Position numbers and translations under genes: made by a program. A stretch of DNA of 64,000 bases from an uncultured Pelagibacteraceae bacterium (GTDB lineage Bacteria; Pseudomonadota; Alphaproteobacteria; Pelagibacterales; Pelagibacteraceae), in NCBI GenBank assembly GCA_902579285.1, contig CACHGA010000003.1, positions 1 through 64,000 on the forward strand, in the 5' to 3' direction. Numbering within the stretch: the first letter of the stretch is position 1; every line of letters starts with the position of its first letter. Below, one piece after another: positions 52,125 to 64,000 of the stretch. The notes below the pieces were generated by a model. The model was given only the letters and a program-made list of their open reading frames with translations, did no database searches and was not told where the DNA came from.

Positions 52125-52931
52125 ATGGCAATTTTTGACTGTTTTCAATATTTTAATGAAGACCATATCGCTGATTTAAGATTTAATATTCTAGATGAGT
52201 ATGTTGATTTTTTTGTAATAGTTGAGTCTACAGTTAACCACCAGGGTCAAACTAGAAAACTACATTTTGATAAAAATAAATATAAAAAGTTTCAAAACAA
52301 AATTGTTTATATAGAAGTTGACGATACTCCAGATAATATTAAAAAACCTCATACTGGAGGAGAGTCTCTAGTTGAGCAGCATCAAAGAAATTCTATTATG
52401 AAAGGCTTAAATAAATCTCAGGATAACGATCTTATCATCTTATCTGATGTTGATGAAATACCAGATTTAAACAAGTTAAAAGTTTTTGATAAAAATAAAT
52501 ACGCAGTTTTTTCACAAAAGATGTTTATGTATAAACTTAACCTCTTAAACTTAAACGAAAATAATTGGCATGGTTCTAAAATTTGTCTTAAAAAAAATTT
52601 AAAATCACCTCAGTGGCTTAGAAATTTGAAATTTAAAAAATATCCTTTTTGGAGAATCGATAAACAAAAGAATCTTCAAATTATTGATGACGGTGGTTGG
52701 CATTTTGCATATCTCCAAGATGTAAAAAATATTTCAAAAAAAATAAAATCTTTTGCGCATGGTGAGTTTAATAAAGTGGATATTGTTAGTGAGAAAAATA
52801 TAGAATTAAAAATCAGCCAAGGTGAAGATGTATTGGGTCGGGGATATAAAATTAAAAAGATTGAAATAGACTCAAGTTATCCTGAGTATATTATCAATAA
52901 TAAAGATAAATTAAAAAATTGGATTGCTTGA
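52125..52931 (+). CDS. Glycosyltransferase family 17-like protein
   Basis: IFDCFQYFNEDHIADLRFNILDEYVDFFVIVESTVNHQGQTRKL, IILSDVDEIPDL, DGGWHFAYL. Confidence 0.88.
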   Translation: MAIFDCFQYFNEDHIADLRFNILDEYVDFFVIVESTVNHQGQTRKLHFDKNKYKKFQNKIVYIEVDDTPDNIKKPHTGGESLVEQHQRNSIMKGLNKSQDNDLIILSDVDEIPDLNKLKVFDKNKYAVFSQKMFMYKLNLLNLNENNWHGSKICLKKNLKSPQWLRNLKFKKYPFWRIDKQKNLQIIDDGGWHFAYLQDVKNISKKIKSFAHGEFNKVDIVSEKNIELKISQGEDVLGRGYKIKKIEIDSSYPEYIINNKDKLKNWIA

Positions 52932-52934
52932 TTT

Positions 52935-53011
52935 TGGTGCGCCCGGAAGGATTTGAACCCTCAACCTTCTGATCCGAAGTCAGACGCTCTATCCAGTTGA
53001 GCTACGAACGC
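52935..53011 (-). tRNA. tRNA-Arg(TCG), CCA encoded
   Basis: GCGTTCG/CGGGCGC acceptor, TCTGA-CTTCGGA-TCAGA anticodon arm, GTTCAAATC T loop. Confidence 0.93.
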
Positions 53012-53033
53012 ATAAGGGTGTTTTAAACTATAA

Positions 53034-54014
53034 ATGACTAAAATAAAAACATTTTCAGTTGAAGAAATAGGCAGTAATGCCAGGTTAGATAAATTCTTGG
53101 CACATAAGCTTAAAACTATAACTAGGACACAAATTAAAAAAATTATAGTTTCTAAAAATTTGTCAGTTAATGATAGAATTATTTCTTCACCATCTCAAAA
53201 AGTAAAAATCGGTGATAAAATACGCTTTTCAATCCCAGAAAGTAAAAATGAGTATATTAAACCTGAGAAAATTAAAATTGATATTATTTATGAGGATCGT
53301 GATTTAATAGTTTTAAATAAACCAGCTGGGTTAGTTGTACACCCAGGGGCAGGTAATAAAAGTGGAACTTTAGTTAATGGTTTAGTTTATCACTACAAAA
53401 AAAATCTTTCAGATTTAAATGGAATACTTAGACCCGGCATAGTTCACAGAATTGATAAAGGAACAAGTGGCTTACTGGTCGTAGCAAAAAATAATTTATC
53501 TCACGTTAAGCTTTCAAATCAATTCAGTCAGCATAATATAAAAAGGAAATATATCGCATTAATTTGGGGTGTTTTAAGACCATTGAATGGAAAAATTATA
53601 ACTCTAATTTCTAGAAGTAAAAAAAATAGACAGCTTATGTCAGTAAGTGAAATTTCAGGGAAAAAAGCAATCACTAATTACAAAACCTTAAAAGTATTTG
53701 CAAATAATGAAATACCTAAAATTAGTTTGGTAGAGTGTAATTTAGAAACTGGACGAACTCACCAAATAAGAGTACATCTTTCCCATAAGGGAAATGCTTT
53801 AATTGGAGATAAAAAATACGGAAAACAAAAAATAAAATTTAAGAAAATTAATAAAAAATTTGAGAAAATTTTAATGGATTTTGATAGACAAGCTCTTCAT
53901 GCTATAAGCTTAGGATTTACCCACCCTTCAAAAAATAAACAAATTGAATTTGTGTCAAAATTACCCAAAGATTTTAAAAAAATACTTGATATACTTGAAA
54001 AATTAACCAATTGA
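53034..54014 (+). CDS. rluD: 23S rRNA pseudouridine synthase (RluD family)
   Basis: S4-like N-domain; GILRPGIVHRIDKGTSGLLVVAKN, LETGRTHQIRVHL. Confidence 0.94.
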   Translation: MTKIKTFSVEEIGSNARLDKFLAHKLKTITRTQIKKIIVSKNLSVNDRIISSPSQKVKIGDKIRFSIPESKNEYIKPEKIKIDIIYEDRDLIVLNKPAGLVVHPGAGNKSGTLVNGLVYHYKKNLSDLNGILRPGIVHRIDKGTSGLLVVAKNNLSHVKLSNQFSQHNIKRKYIALIWGVLRPLNGKIITLISRSKKNRQLMSVSEISGKKAITNYKTLKVFANNEIPKISLVECNLETGRTHQIRVHLSHKGNALIGDKKYGKQKIKFKKINKKFEKILMDFDRQALHAISLGFTHPSKNKQIEFVSKLPKDFKKILDILEKLTN

Positions 54015-54049
54015 AAAATTTTTATTTAGAAATATATATACAGCTATAA

Positions 54050-54949
54050 ATGAATACTAAAACTGAGATAACTAATTTACCCATATTATCTGGAGAGGGA
54101 GGGTTGTCACTTTACCTTGCTCAAATTAAAAAATTTCCTATGCTTGATGCAGAAGAGGAATATATGCTAGCCAAAAATTGGAAAGATCGTGGAAATTTAA
54201 AATCAGCTCACAAGCTAGTTACGAGCCACTTAAGATTGGTAGCAAAAATTGCTATGGGATATAGAGGTTATGGACTTCCAGTAAGCGAATTAATATCTGA
54301 AGGCAACATTGGATTGATGCAGGCAGTAAAAAAATTTGACCCAGACAAAGGCTTTAGACTTGCAACTTATGCTATGTGGTGGATCAAAGCTGGAATTCAA
54401 GAATATGTTTTAAGATCATGGAGTTTGGTCAAAATGGGGACAACAGCTGCACAGAAAAAATTATTTTTTAATTTAAAAAAAATAAAAAAACAAATTGCAC
54501 CAAGTCAAGAGGGAGACCTAAAAAAAGAACAGGTTAATGAAATATCGAAAAGACTCGGCGTTAAATCTAATGAAGTAGTATCGATGAATAGGAGAATGAT
54601 GGGTCAAGAAAAATCTTTAAATGATCCTATCAAATCTGATGAAAAAGGTGAATGGCAAGACTGGCTAGTTGATGATAATTTGGATCAAGAGCTCTTTATT
54701 TCACAAAAACAAGAGTTGGATGAAAAAAAGGTTCTGCTTCAAGATGCTATAAAAATTTTAAATGATAGAGAAAGAAAAATAATACAGGAAAGAAAGTTAT
54801 CAGAAGAGCCAAAAACTTTAGATGAACTAAGCAAAAAATATAAAATAAGTAGAGAGCGAATTAGACAAATTGAAACAAAAGCTTTTGAAAAACTTCAAAA
54901 GGCAATGCTTAACTCAAGTAACTCAAAAAATCTTTTACCAGCAAAGTAA
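54050..54949 (+). CDS. rpoH: RNA polymerase sigma-32 factor
   Basis: EGNIGLMQAVKKFDPDKGFRLATYAMWWIKAGIQEYVLRSWSLVKMGTTAAQKKLFFNL (RpoH box). Confidence 0.97.
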   Translation: MNTKTEITNLPILSGEGGLSLYLAQIKKFPMLDAEEEYMLAKNWKDRGNLKSAHKLVTSHLRLVAKIAMGYRGYGLPVSELISEGNIGLMQAVKKFDPDKGFRLATYAMWWIKAGIQEYVLRSWSLVKMGTTAAQKKLFFNLKKIKKQIAPSQEGDLKKEQVNEISKRLGVKSNEVVSMNRRMMGQEKSLNDPIKSDEKGEWQDWLVDDNLDQELFISQKQELDEKKVLLQDAIKILNDRERKIIQERKLSEEPKTLDELSKKYKISRERIRQIETKAFEKLQKAMLNSSNSKNLLPAK

Positions 54950-54952
54950 AAA

Positions 54953-57051
<2,099 letters not shown>

Positions 57052-57052
57052 T

Positions 57053-58384
57053 TTATTTAATAGAACTTTTGATTATCTTTATGCATTTTAAAACCAAACT
57101 TTTATCATATGACTCGGCCATTATCCTAATTTTTGGTTCTGTCCCAGATTTTCTAACTAAAATTCTACCTTTTTGACCCATGAGTTTGTTTGCTTTTTTT
57201 ATTGCATTTTTACATTTTGATTTATTAATTATATTTTTATCATTTACAAGCAAGTTCTCTAATGTTTGTGGTAGTGGTTTAAAAACTTTTAAGAGCTGGC
57301 TTGCTTTTTTACCCTTTCGGAGAGAAAACAAAACTTCTAAAGCTACTAATAATCCATCCCCTGTTGTTGCAAATTTTCCTAAAATAATATGTCCAGACTG
57401 TTCGCCACCTAAATTATAATTTAATTTTTTCATTTTTTCTTTAACATATCTATCCCCAACTTTTGATCTTGAAAATCTTATTTTTTCATCATTTAAAAAT
57501 TTTTCTAAACCATAGTTAGACATTAATGTCCCAATTACACCACCTTTTAAAATTTTTTTAGATTTCCATCGACGAGCTAGCATAGCAATAATTTGGTCGC
57601 CATCTATTATTTTTCCTTTTTCATCGCACATAATCACTCTGTCAGCATCTCCATCAAATGCTATTCCAATTTTAGCTTTGTGCTTTTTGACTGCAGTCTT
57701 TATTTTTGATGGATATGTTGATCCACATTTCTCGTTTATATTTAATCCATTTGGTTTTACTCCAATGGAAATCACTTTTGCACCAAGATCTTTTAATAAT
57801 TTGGGCGCGGCTTTGTAACAAGCACCATTTGCACAGTCTAAAACTATTTTTGTACCTTTAAGATGAAAGTTACTTGGAAAATTATTTTTTAGTATTTTTG
57901 TGTACTTATCATTTCCATCTTCGAGACGCTTTACTCTTCCCAACAATTTTGGGTTTGTTAATTGTTTTGTATTTTTTGCATCTATAAGTTTTTCAATCTT
58001 TTTTTCAATTGTATCGGATAGTTTCATCCCATCGGGACCAAATAATTTAAGTCCATTATCATGGTAAGGGTTATGTGATGCTGTAATCATTATTCCCATA
58101 TTTGCCTTCATAGACTTAGTTAACATAGCTAAACCATTTGTTGGCAAGGGACCTAAAGTGTAAACATGCATTCCGCCAGATACCAAACCAGAGACTAACG
58201 CTGGTTCTAAAGTATATCCTGATAATCTAGTGTCCTTTGCAATAATTGCTATTTGTTTTGATTTTTTTTGATTTTTAAAATAAGTACCAGAAGCAAGACC
58301 AAATTTAAAAAATTTTTCCCCAGTTATATTTCCTTGATTTACTGTTCCTCTGATTCCGTCTGTACCAAAATATTTATTTTTCAT
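57053..58384 (-). CDS. glmM: Phosphoglucosamine mutase
   Basis: FGTDGIRGTVN, GIMITASHNPYHDNGLKLF, IAFDGDADRVIM, RKSGTEPKIRIMAES. Confidence 0.97.
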   Translation of the reverse strand: MKNKYFGTDGIRGTVNQGNITGEKFFKFGLASGTYFKNQKKSKQIAIIAKDTRLSGYTLEPALVSGLVSGGMHVYTLGPLPTNGLAMLTKSMKANMGIMITASHNPYHDNGLKLFGPDGMKLSDTIEKKIEKLIDAKNTKQLTNPKLLGRVKRLEDGNDKYTKILKNNFPSNFHLKGTKIVLDCANGACYKAAPKLLKDLGAKVISIGVKPNGLNINEKCGSTYPSKIKTAVKKHKAKIGIAFDGDADRVIMCDEKGKIIDGDQIIAMLARRWKSKKILKGGVIGTLMSNYGLEKFLNDEKIRFSRSKVGDRYVKEKMKKLNYNLGGEQSGHIILGKFATTGDGLLVALEVLFSLRKGKKASQLLKVFKPLPQTLENLLVNDKNIINKSKCKNAIKKANKLMGQKGRILVRKSGTEPKIRIMAESYDKSLVLKCIKIIKSSIK

Positions 58385-59432
58385 TAATTTTTTCGTACAC
58401 CATAATTCCTTGTTTGACTTCCCTCACATTGTGAACTCTAAAAATTTGTACACCTTGGGATAACAAGTAAAGAACCGATGCTAATGTACCGCCGGTTCTA
58501 TCTTTGCTGTCATACTCTCCAGATATTTGATTAATAAATCTTTTTCTTGATGTTCCAACCAAAATAGGAAAGCCAAGGCTATGAAACAAAGATATCTTAG
58601 AAATTAAAGTCAAATTATGTTTCAAAGTTTTTCCAAAGCCAATTCCAGGATCTAATATAATTTTATCATTAGATATATTTGAAATTCCCCTCTCAAAAAA
58701 ATCATAAATATCTAATAAAACATTTTTATATTTAGGTTTTTTTTGCATTGTATTTGGTGTTCCTTGCATATGGTGCAAAACTTTAGAAATATTATAATTC
58801 CTCAGTTTAAATAATGCATTAGAGTCATAATTGAAACCAGATACATCATTTATAAGATCTACTCCACATCTTACACTTTTTATCATCAAGTCAGACTTTC
58901 GTGTATCAATTGACAAACAAGTTTTTTTGTATTTTTTTTTAAATTTACTAATTACGTATTCAACTCTTTTCCATTCCATTTTTGGATCTATGGTTTTTGA
59001 TCCAGGTCGAGTTGACTCTCCTCCCACGTCAACAATTTTTGCTCCAGCATTAATCATTTGAGAAATATGTTTAAAAGCTTTGGAGTTGCTATTAAATTTT
59101 CCACCGTCAGAGAAACTATCTGGTGTCAGATTAAGAATGCCCATGATTGTAGGATTTCTAAAATTAATATTTTTAAGAAAGTTTTTTCTTTTTGAAGTAA
59201 TATTTTTTAAATCTTTCTTTATAACCTTTCTAATATTTTTACTAAGTTTATTGATTTTTTTTAAGTGGATTAAATTGACCTTGACACCTTTTTTTTCTCT
59301 AGAAAAAATTTCAATGTTATCAAAGGCAATATCTTTTTTACCATTTAAAGGAAGTGCCTTGTTTAATTTGATTAATTTTGTTGCGTCACTTCCATGATAA
59401 AAATTACACGCCCTCGTGTAATATTTTCTCAT
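58374..59432 (-). CDS. folP: Dihydropteroate synthase with N-terminal extension
   Basis: TIMGILNLTPDSFSDGG, VDVGGESTRPG, LINDVSGF, ILDPGIGFGKT. Confidence 0.94.
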   Translation of the reverse strand: MRKYYTRACNFYHGSDATKLIKLNKALPLNGKKDIAFDNIEIFSREKKGVKVNLIHLKKINKLSKNIRKVIKKDLKNITSKRKNFLKNINFRNPTIMGILNLTPDSFSDGGKFNSNSKAFKHISQMINAGAKIVDVGGESTRPGSKTIDPKMEWKRVEYVISKFKKKYKKTCLSIDTRKSDLMIKSVRCGVDLINDVSGFNYDSNALFKLRNYNISKVLHHMQGTPNTMQKKPKYKNVLLDIYDFFERGISNISNDKIILDPGIGFGKTLKHNLTLISKISLFHSLGFPILVGTSRKRFINQISGEYDSKDRTGGTLASVLYLLSQGVQIFRVHNVREVKQGIMVYEKINEK

Positions 59433-59442
59433 GATTGTTTTA

Positions 59443-61338
59443 TTATAGTGCTGGTTTCGGCTTTAAACCAATAGAATCTATTGCTGAGGAAACATTATCT
59501 TCATTATTTTCCTCTTTTTTTGATAATTTTTCTGGTTTGATATTTTTAAGAATTAAATCTCTTATTTCATCACCCGTCAAAGTTTCATAAACCAGTAATG
59601 CCTTTGCAAGTTTGTGAAGGTCATCAATTTTTTCTGTTAAAACTTTCTTAGCTCTCTCGTAACTAGTGTCTATAATTTTTTTAACTTCTGCATCAACTTT
59701 TTTAGCAGTATCTTCTGACATGTTTTGCTGTCTAGTTATTGACCTTCCAAGAAAAACTTCGTCCTCGTTTTCACCATAAGCTATAGTTCCTAGGTCTTTG
59801 CTCATTCCATATCTAGTCACCATATTTTTTGCCATTTTAGTTGCCATGTCGATGTCGGACGACGCTCCTGAGGTTATTTTCTCATATCCAAATATAAGTT
59901 CCTCTGCAATTCTACCACCCATTGCAACTGCTATATCTGAATACATTTTCTCCCTAGTTACAGAAAGTTGATCTCTCTCAGGTAGTCTCATTACCATACC
60001 AAGCGCTCTACCTCTTGGTATAATTGTAGCTTTATGTATTGGATCAGAAACTTTTTCATTTAAAGCAACAATTGCGTGGCCACCTTCATGGTAAGCAGTT
60101 AATTTTTTTTCTTCTTCAGACATTACCATTGATCTTCTTTCTGCTCCCATCATAACTTTATCTTTTGCCTCTTCCACGTCACTCATTGTAACAACTCTTT
60201 TATTTTTTCTAGCAGCAAGCAAGGCTGACTCGTTTATTAAATTAGCAAGATCTGCTCCAGAAAAACCAGGAGTTCCTCTTGCAATTGTTCTTAGTTTTAC
60301 ATCTGGTCCAGTGTTAATTTTTTTAACGTGTACCTTAAGAATTGCTTCTCTTCCGATAATATCTGGATTTGGAACAACAACTTGTCTATCAAACCTTCCT
60401 GGTCTTAATAAAGCTGGATCTAATACATCTGGTCTATTTGTTGCAGCAATTAAAATAATTCCTTCGTTTGTGTCGAAACCATCCATTTCAACTAATAACT
60501 GATTTAAAGTTTGTTCTCTTTCATCGTTTCCACCGCCTAAACCAGCTCCTCTACTTCTACCAACAGCATCAATTTCGTCGATAAAAATTATACAAGGAGC
60601 ATGTTTCTTACCTTGTTCAAACATGTCTCTAACTCTAGATGCACCAACACCTACGAACATTTCGACAAAATCGGATCCTGAGATCGTAAAAAAAGGAACG
60701 TTTGCTTCACCAGCAATTGCTTTTGCTAATAAAGTTTTTCCAGTTCCTGGAGGACCAATAAGTAATGCACCTTTTGGAATCTTTCCGCCAAGTCTTCTAA
60801 ATTTTTTCGGATCTTTTAAAAAATCTACTATTTCCTCTACTTCTTCTTTTGCCTCTTCGATTCCTGCAACATCATTGAATGTTACTTTTCCCTGTGCTTC
60901 AGTAAGTAATTTTGCTTTTGATCTTCCAAAACCCATGGCACCACCCCTACCTCCTTGCATTTGGCGCATAAAAAATATCCATACACCTATTAATAAAAGC
61001 ATTGGGAACCATGATAATAAAACTCCTAGCAATGATGGCATTTTATCTTCAACCGGTGATGCAACGATATTAACATTTTTTTCAGATAATTTTTCTACTA
61101 AGCCAGGGTAGTTAGGTGAATATGTATTAAACTTTGAACCATCAGATAATTCTCCTGATATATTATTGCCCTGAATTTGAACTTGAACAACTCTTCCATT
61201 GTCCACTTCTTTTAAAAATTTTGAGAAAGCTATGTTGTTTGCTTGTTCATTAACTTTATTTGGGTTTTGAAATAGATTGAAAAGTCCTACCGACAAAAGA
61301 ACTATTAAACCCCACATTAATAAATTTCTTAAATTCAT
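59443..61338 (-). CDS. ftsH: ATP-dependent zinc metalloprotease FtsH
   Basis: [34 protein letters not shown] zinc motif, two N-terminal TMs. Confidence 0.98.
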   Translation of the reverse strand: MNLRNLLMWGLIVLLSVGLFNLFQNPNKVNEQANNIAFSKFLKEVDNGRVVQVQIQGNNISGELSDGSKFNTYSPNYPGLVEKLSEKNVNIVASPVEDKMPSLLGVLLSWFPMLLLIGVWIFFMRQMQGGRGGAMGFGRSKAKLLTEAQGKVTFNDVAGIEEAKEEVEEIVDFLKDPKKFRRLGGKIPKGALLIGPPGTGKTLLAKAIAGEANVPFFTISGSDFVEMFVGVGASRVRDMFEQGKKHAPCIIFIDEIDAVGRSRGAGLGGGNDEREQTLNQLLVEMDGFDTNEGIILIAATNRPDVLDPALLRPGRFDRQVVVPNPDIIGREAILKVHVKKINTGPDVKLRTIARGTPGFSGADLANLINESALLAARKNKRVVTMSDVEEAKDKVMMGAERRSMVMSEEEKKLTAYHEGGHAIVALNEKVSDPIHKATIIPRGRALGMVMRLPERDQLSVTREKMYSDIAVAMGGRIAEELIFGYEKITSGASSDIDMATKMAKNMVTRYGMSKDLGTIAYGENEDEVFLGRSITRQQNMSEDTAKKVDAEVKKIIDTSYERAKKVLTEKIDDLHKLAKALLVYETLTGDEIRDLILKNIKPEKLSKKEENNEDNVSSAIDSIGLKPKPAL

Positions 61339-61452
61339 ACTTAATAAATAGGTATTTTTGCCATTTAAACAAGTGTCATAAAGCTACAAATAATTGAAAA
61401 GTTCACAAAATTAAGTAATTTTTAATCAATTTTACTTAGAAAGCCTGTTTTT

Positions 61453-62523
61453 TTAAAATTCTTTTGTCACATGAACAAAGTTTTTCCTTTTTTCAAAAAT
61501 ACACCCTCCAAGAGTGCTTTTTTGGTTAGATTTAGATCTAAACCTACTAATTAAATTTAAAACCTTTTTAGCCCTTGGGGGATAATATGATGCAGCTCTA
61601 TTTTTTACAATTGTATTAATAATTTTAAATTTTATATCGGCGGGTTCTTTTTGAAACATGTTAAAATCTAAAATTGTCTCCCTTTTCTTGAATTTTACAA
61701 ATTTTTTTAATGATTGTTTTACATAAAAATTAATTGCCTTTTTTGTTGATGAGATGTTTTCTATAGATTTATAAATCTGATCGGGTTCGATGCCTTTATT
61801 CTTTAATATTTTAGTTAGTTCTCGGATATTTGTTCTTAAAAATTTTTTATTTTTATTACTTGGGTCTTTAATAATTTTTTTAAAGAATTTTTTTGAAATA
61901 ATTTGAAGTTCTTCTTTTCTGAACTTTAAGAAAGGTCTTAATAATTTAATACCGTAATTTAATTTTGTACTTTCGCTCATTGACGATAATCCTTCTACTC
62001 CACTTCCTCTAGACAACCTAATTAAAAAAGTTTCAATCTGGTCATCTTTATGATGTGCTGTAACCAAAGATTTAACATTATTTTTCTTACAAAAATCACA
62101 TAAAATTTGATATCTGGTATCTCTAGCATTTTTTTGGATATTTTTTTGGATGGTTTTTTTATTTTTGATTATTTTTAAATGAATTTGATACTTTTTTAGA
62201 ATATTTTTTAATTGTAAAGCTTCTTTACTAGAATTTTTCCTAATTGCATGATCTACATGCACAAAATAAACTTTTTTGTTTTTTTCTTCTTTTAATAATT
62301 TCGATAATAAAGCAAGTGCCATACTATCAGATCCACCTGATATGGCGGCTAAAAATGACTTTGTATTTTTGGTAGTTAAATTTAATTTTAAATAAATTTT
62401 TGAGATTTTTTTATCTTTTAAAACTACATCTTTAAGCTTTGCTGCATTTAAATTTTTTCTTTTCATATTCTGCTTTTTGTAACACAGACTTGCTTGCTTT
62501 TGGATATTGTTTTTTAACTCCAC
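61453..62523 (-). CDS. tilS: tRNA(Ile)-lysidine synthase
   Basis: AAISGGSDSMALALL PP-loop, VDHAIRKNSSKEA, TAHHKDDQIETFLIRLSRGSGVEGLSSM; start probably MKRKNLNAAK near 62466. Confidence 0.94.
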   Translation of the reverse strand: MELKNNIQKQASLCYKKQNMKRKNLNAAKLKDVVLKDKKISKIYLKLNLTTKNTKSFLAAISGGSDSMALALLSKLLKEEKNKKVYFVHVDHAIRKNSSKEALQLKNILKKYQIHLKIIKNKKTIQKNIQKNARDTRYQILCDFCKKNNVKSLVTAHHKDDQIETFLIRLSRGSGVEGLSSMSESTKLNYGIKLLRPFLKFRKEELQIISKKFFKKIIKDPSNKNKKFLRTNIRELTKILKNKGIEPDQIYKSIENISSTKKAINFYVKQSLKKFVKFKKRETILDFNMFQKEPADIKFKIINTIVKNRAASYYPPRAKKVLNLISRFRSKSNQKSTLGGCIFEKRKNFVHVTKEF

Positions 62524-63403
62524 TTATCATTAAACAACCTTGGTCTTTTTCGCCTAATTGAACTAAAGTAGTTCCAAGTTTGAGCAAATTAATTGGTGCT
62601 TTTTTACTTTTTGGATAATTTTGATATCCGTCTAGATAAGCTGCTGCTGCATCTTGATAGAGTTGTCTTATTCTAAAAGTTTCCCCGTACCAGTATTGTG
62701 CGCTACCAGCTAAATCATTGTCTTTGTTTTTATCAATAAATTCTTTAAGTGCAAACTCTGCTGTCTCATAATCCCCAACTTTTATAAAACTAACCGCAAA
62801 GTTATATTGTTCATTTGGAGGTTTGTTGGGAAGTAAAGATTTTGCTCTCTCAGCTTTTTCACTCACAACTAACCCAGCAGACTCTATTGATTGCGTTTTT
62901 TGCACACTTTCAGTTTTTTCTAAGTCGCTATCAGATAAACTGCCTAAGTCTTTTGGTAAATCTGTTCCTGGAAGTCTTTTTTTAGTTATTTTTTTTGATG
63001 TGTTATCAGATGGTGTCGTAGAATTTTCAAGATCACTAAATCTAACTTGATTATCAGATTGCATCTTAGTTATTCTATTCGAAAGTTTATCAATTTTAAA
63101 ATTAATTTCCTCATACCGATTTGTTACTTCTCTAAATTGTTCTTCTATTTCATTAAGCTTGAGTAAATGCCGAGTTAAAACATCCTCGTTTAAACCATCG
63201 CTAGATATTTTTTTAGTCTGAATCTCTGAGGTTTTATAAAAAGCTTTTTCTAAAGTTTTAAGGTCTTTGCTTATATCTTCAATTTTGGTTTTAATATCTT
63301 TTAGTTCTGCCTTTTCATTGGCACTAGCAAAGTAAGAAAACATTAAAAATAATAATGAAAAAATAAAAACTTTTGTAAAAAGATTCCTATAAGCTGTTGA
63401 CAT
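62432..63403 (-). CDS. cpoB: Tol-Pal system protein YbgF/CpoB
   Basis: Signal peptide, N-terminal coiled coil, C-terminal TPR (YNFAVSFIKVGDYETAEFALKEFIDKNKDN...AQYWYGETF); next to pal. Confidence 0.92.
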   Translation of the reverse strand: MSTAYRNLFTKVFIFSLLFLMFSYFASANEKAELKDIKTKIEDISKDLKTLEKAFYKTSEIQTKKISSDGLNEDVLTRHLLKLNEIEEQFREVTNRYEEINFKIDKLSNRITKMQSDNQVRFSDLENSTTPSDNTSKKITKKRLPGTDLPKDLGSLSDSDLEKTESVQKTQSIESAGLVVSEKAERAKSLLPNKPPNEQYNFAVSFIKVGDYETAEFALKEFIDKNKDNDLAGSAQYWYGETFRIRQLYQDAAAAYLDGYQNYPKSKKAPINLLKLGTTLVQLGEKDQGCLMISGVKKQYPKASKSVLQKAEYEKKKFKCSKA

Positions 63404-63438
63404 ATTTCAACTTTTATTCACACAAAATGGCAAAAAAA

Positions 63439-63471
63439 AGACCCTGCTATTTATGTTAAATAACAGGGTCT
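63439..63471 (-). terminator. Rho-independent terminator downstream of pal
   Basis: AGACCCTGCTATTTA-TGT-TAAATAACAGGGTCT (one mismatch), followed by T-run on minus strand. Confidence 0.9.
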
Positions 63472-63486
63472 ATTAATATTAAATTT

Positions 63487-63966
63487 TTAGTTTGCTTTAA
63501 TCGTTACAGATCTTCGATTTTGAGACCACGCTAATGGACTAGATGCTGGATTTACAGGTTTTTCTTTACCGTAGCTTATTACGCTAATTCTTTTTCCAGA
63601 AACACCGTATGTCATTAAATAATCTTTTGCAGCATTCGCTCTTCTCTCACCAAGGGCCAAGTTATATTCTCTTGTTCCTCTTTCGTCTGCATGACCTTCA
63701 ATAGTAACAGTTAGATCTTTATTTTTTCTTAAGTACGTAGCCTGTTTTCTTAAAGTGTCACGTGATCTTGTAGTTAAGCTTGATTTGTTAGTAGCGAAAA
63801 AAACTCTGTCTGGCACACCGTTAGCTAAATATTCAACAGTATCTGTACCTGTATAAACATCATCTACGGTATCAACAGAAGCCTTCTTTGCTGTGGAACA
63901 CGCTGAAATTAACAACGTGCTAAATAGAACTAAAACAAAATTTTTTAGTGCACTATTAAACTTCAT
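63487..63966 (-). CDS. pal: Peptidoglycan-associated lipoprotein Pal
   Basis: Lipobox LISACSTA, OmpA-like VTIEGHADERGTREYNLALGERRANAAKDYL. Confidence 0.97.
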   Translation of the reverse strand: MKFNSALKNFVLVLFSTLLISACSTAKKASVDTVDDVYTGTDTVEYLANGVPDRVFFATNKSSLTTRSRDTLRKQATYLRKNKDLTVTIEGHADERGTREYNLALGERRANAAKDYLMTYGVSGKRISVISYGKEKPVNPASSPLAWSQNRRSVTIKAN

Positions 63967-64000
63967 TTGTATCTCCTAAATATATTTAAGGTAGTGGTAA

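Noticed and set aside
52935-53011. tRNA-Arg as a second integration site
   Set aside because: No second copy of its 3' end (TGGTGCGCCCGGAAGG) was noticed in the window; adjacency alone is insufficient.
60623-61111. 162-aa antisense ORF inside ftsH
   Set aside because: Shadow of the ftsH coding frame; no recognisable domain.
61453-62523. 92-nt overlap of tilS and cpoB as an overlapping-gene novelty
   Set aside because: An internal Met (MKRKNLNAAK) reduces the overlap to about 35 nt; likely start misassignment.

Overview
This is an AT-rich, very compact alphaproteobacterial chromosome segment. Gene content and order suggest a SAR11/Pelagibacter-type genome (taxonomy is inference). Most of it is housekeeping: rplI(partial)-dnaB, purF, panB, pssA/psd, icd, alaS, recA, tolC, dksA, nadA/nadC, ppdK, glyS/glyQ, ispB, pdxH, aroC, dxs/ispA/xseB, rluD, rpoH, purA, thiD, glmM, folP, ftsH, tilS, cpoB and pal. 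It also carries a proteorhodopsin with Gln at the spectral-tuning position, followed by ferredoxin, ferredoxin reductase and GST genes, and two cupredoxin genes. Two tRNA genes are present: tRNA-Leu(GAG) and tRNA-Arg(TCG). The most interesting region is a ~3 kb segment at 30644-33717. It lies immediately 3' of tRNA-Leu(GAG) and is bounded distally by an exact 22-nt duplicate of the tRNA 3' end (TGGTGCGGTCGGAGAGACTCGA), which is the geometry of tRNA-targeted integration. It contains no integrase, only a tightly overlapping three-gene operon: a TerB/DjlA-N-like protein, a multi-TM long coiled-coil protein, and a single-TM coiled-coil protein. I propose this as a candidate undescribed membrane-associated cargo system of unknown function. 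Smaller observations include a promoter-embedded 16-bp palindrome upstream of dksA, a near-consensus SOS box at the recA promoter, a perfect 12-bp hairpin between recA and alaS, an unlisted 40-aa membrane micro-ORF, and recurrent stop-codon-overlapping convergent gene pairs.
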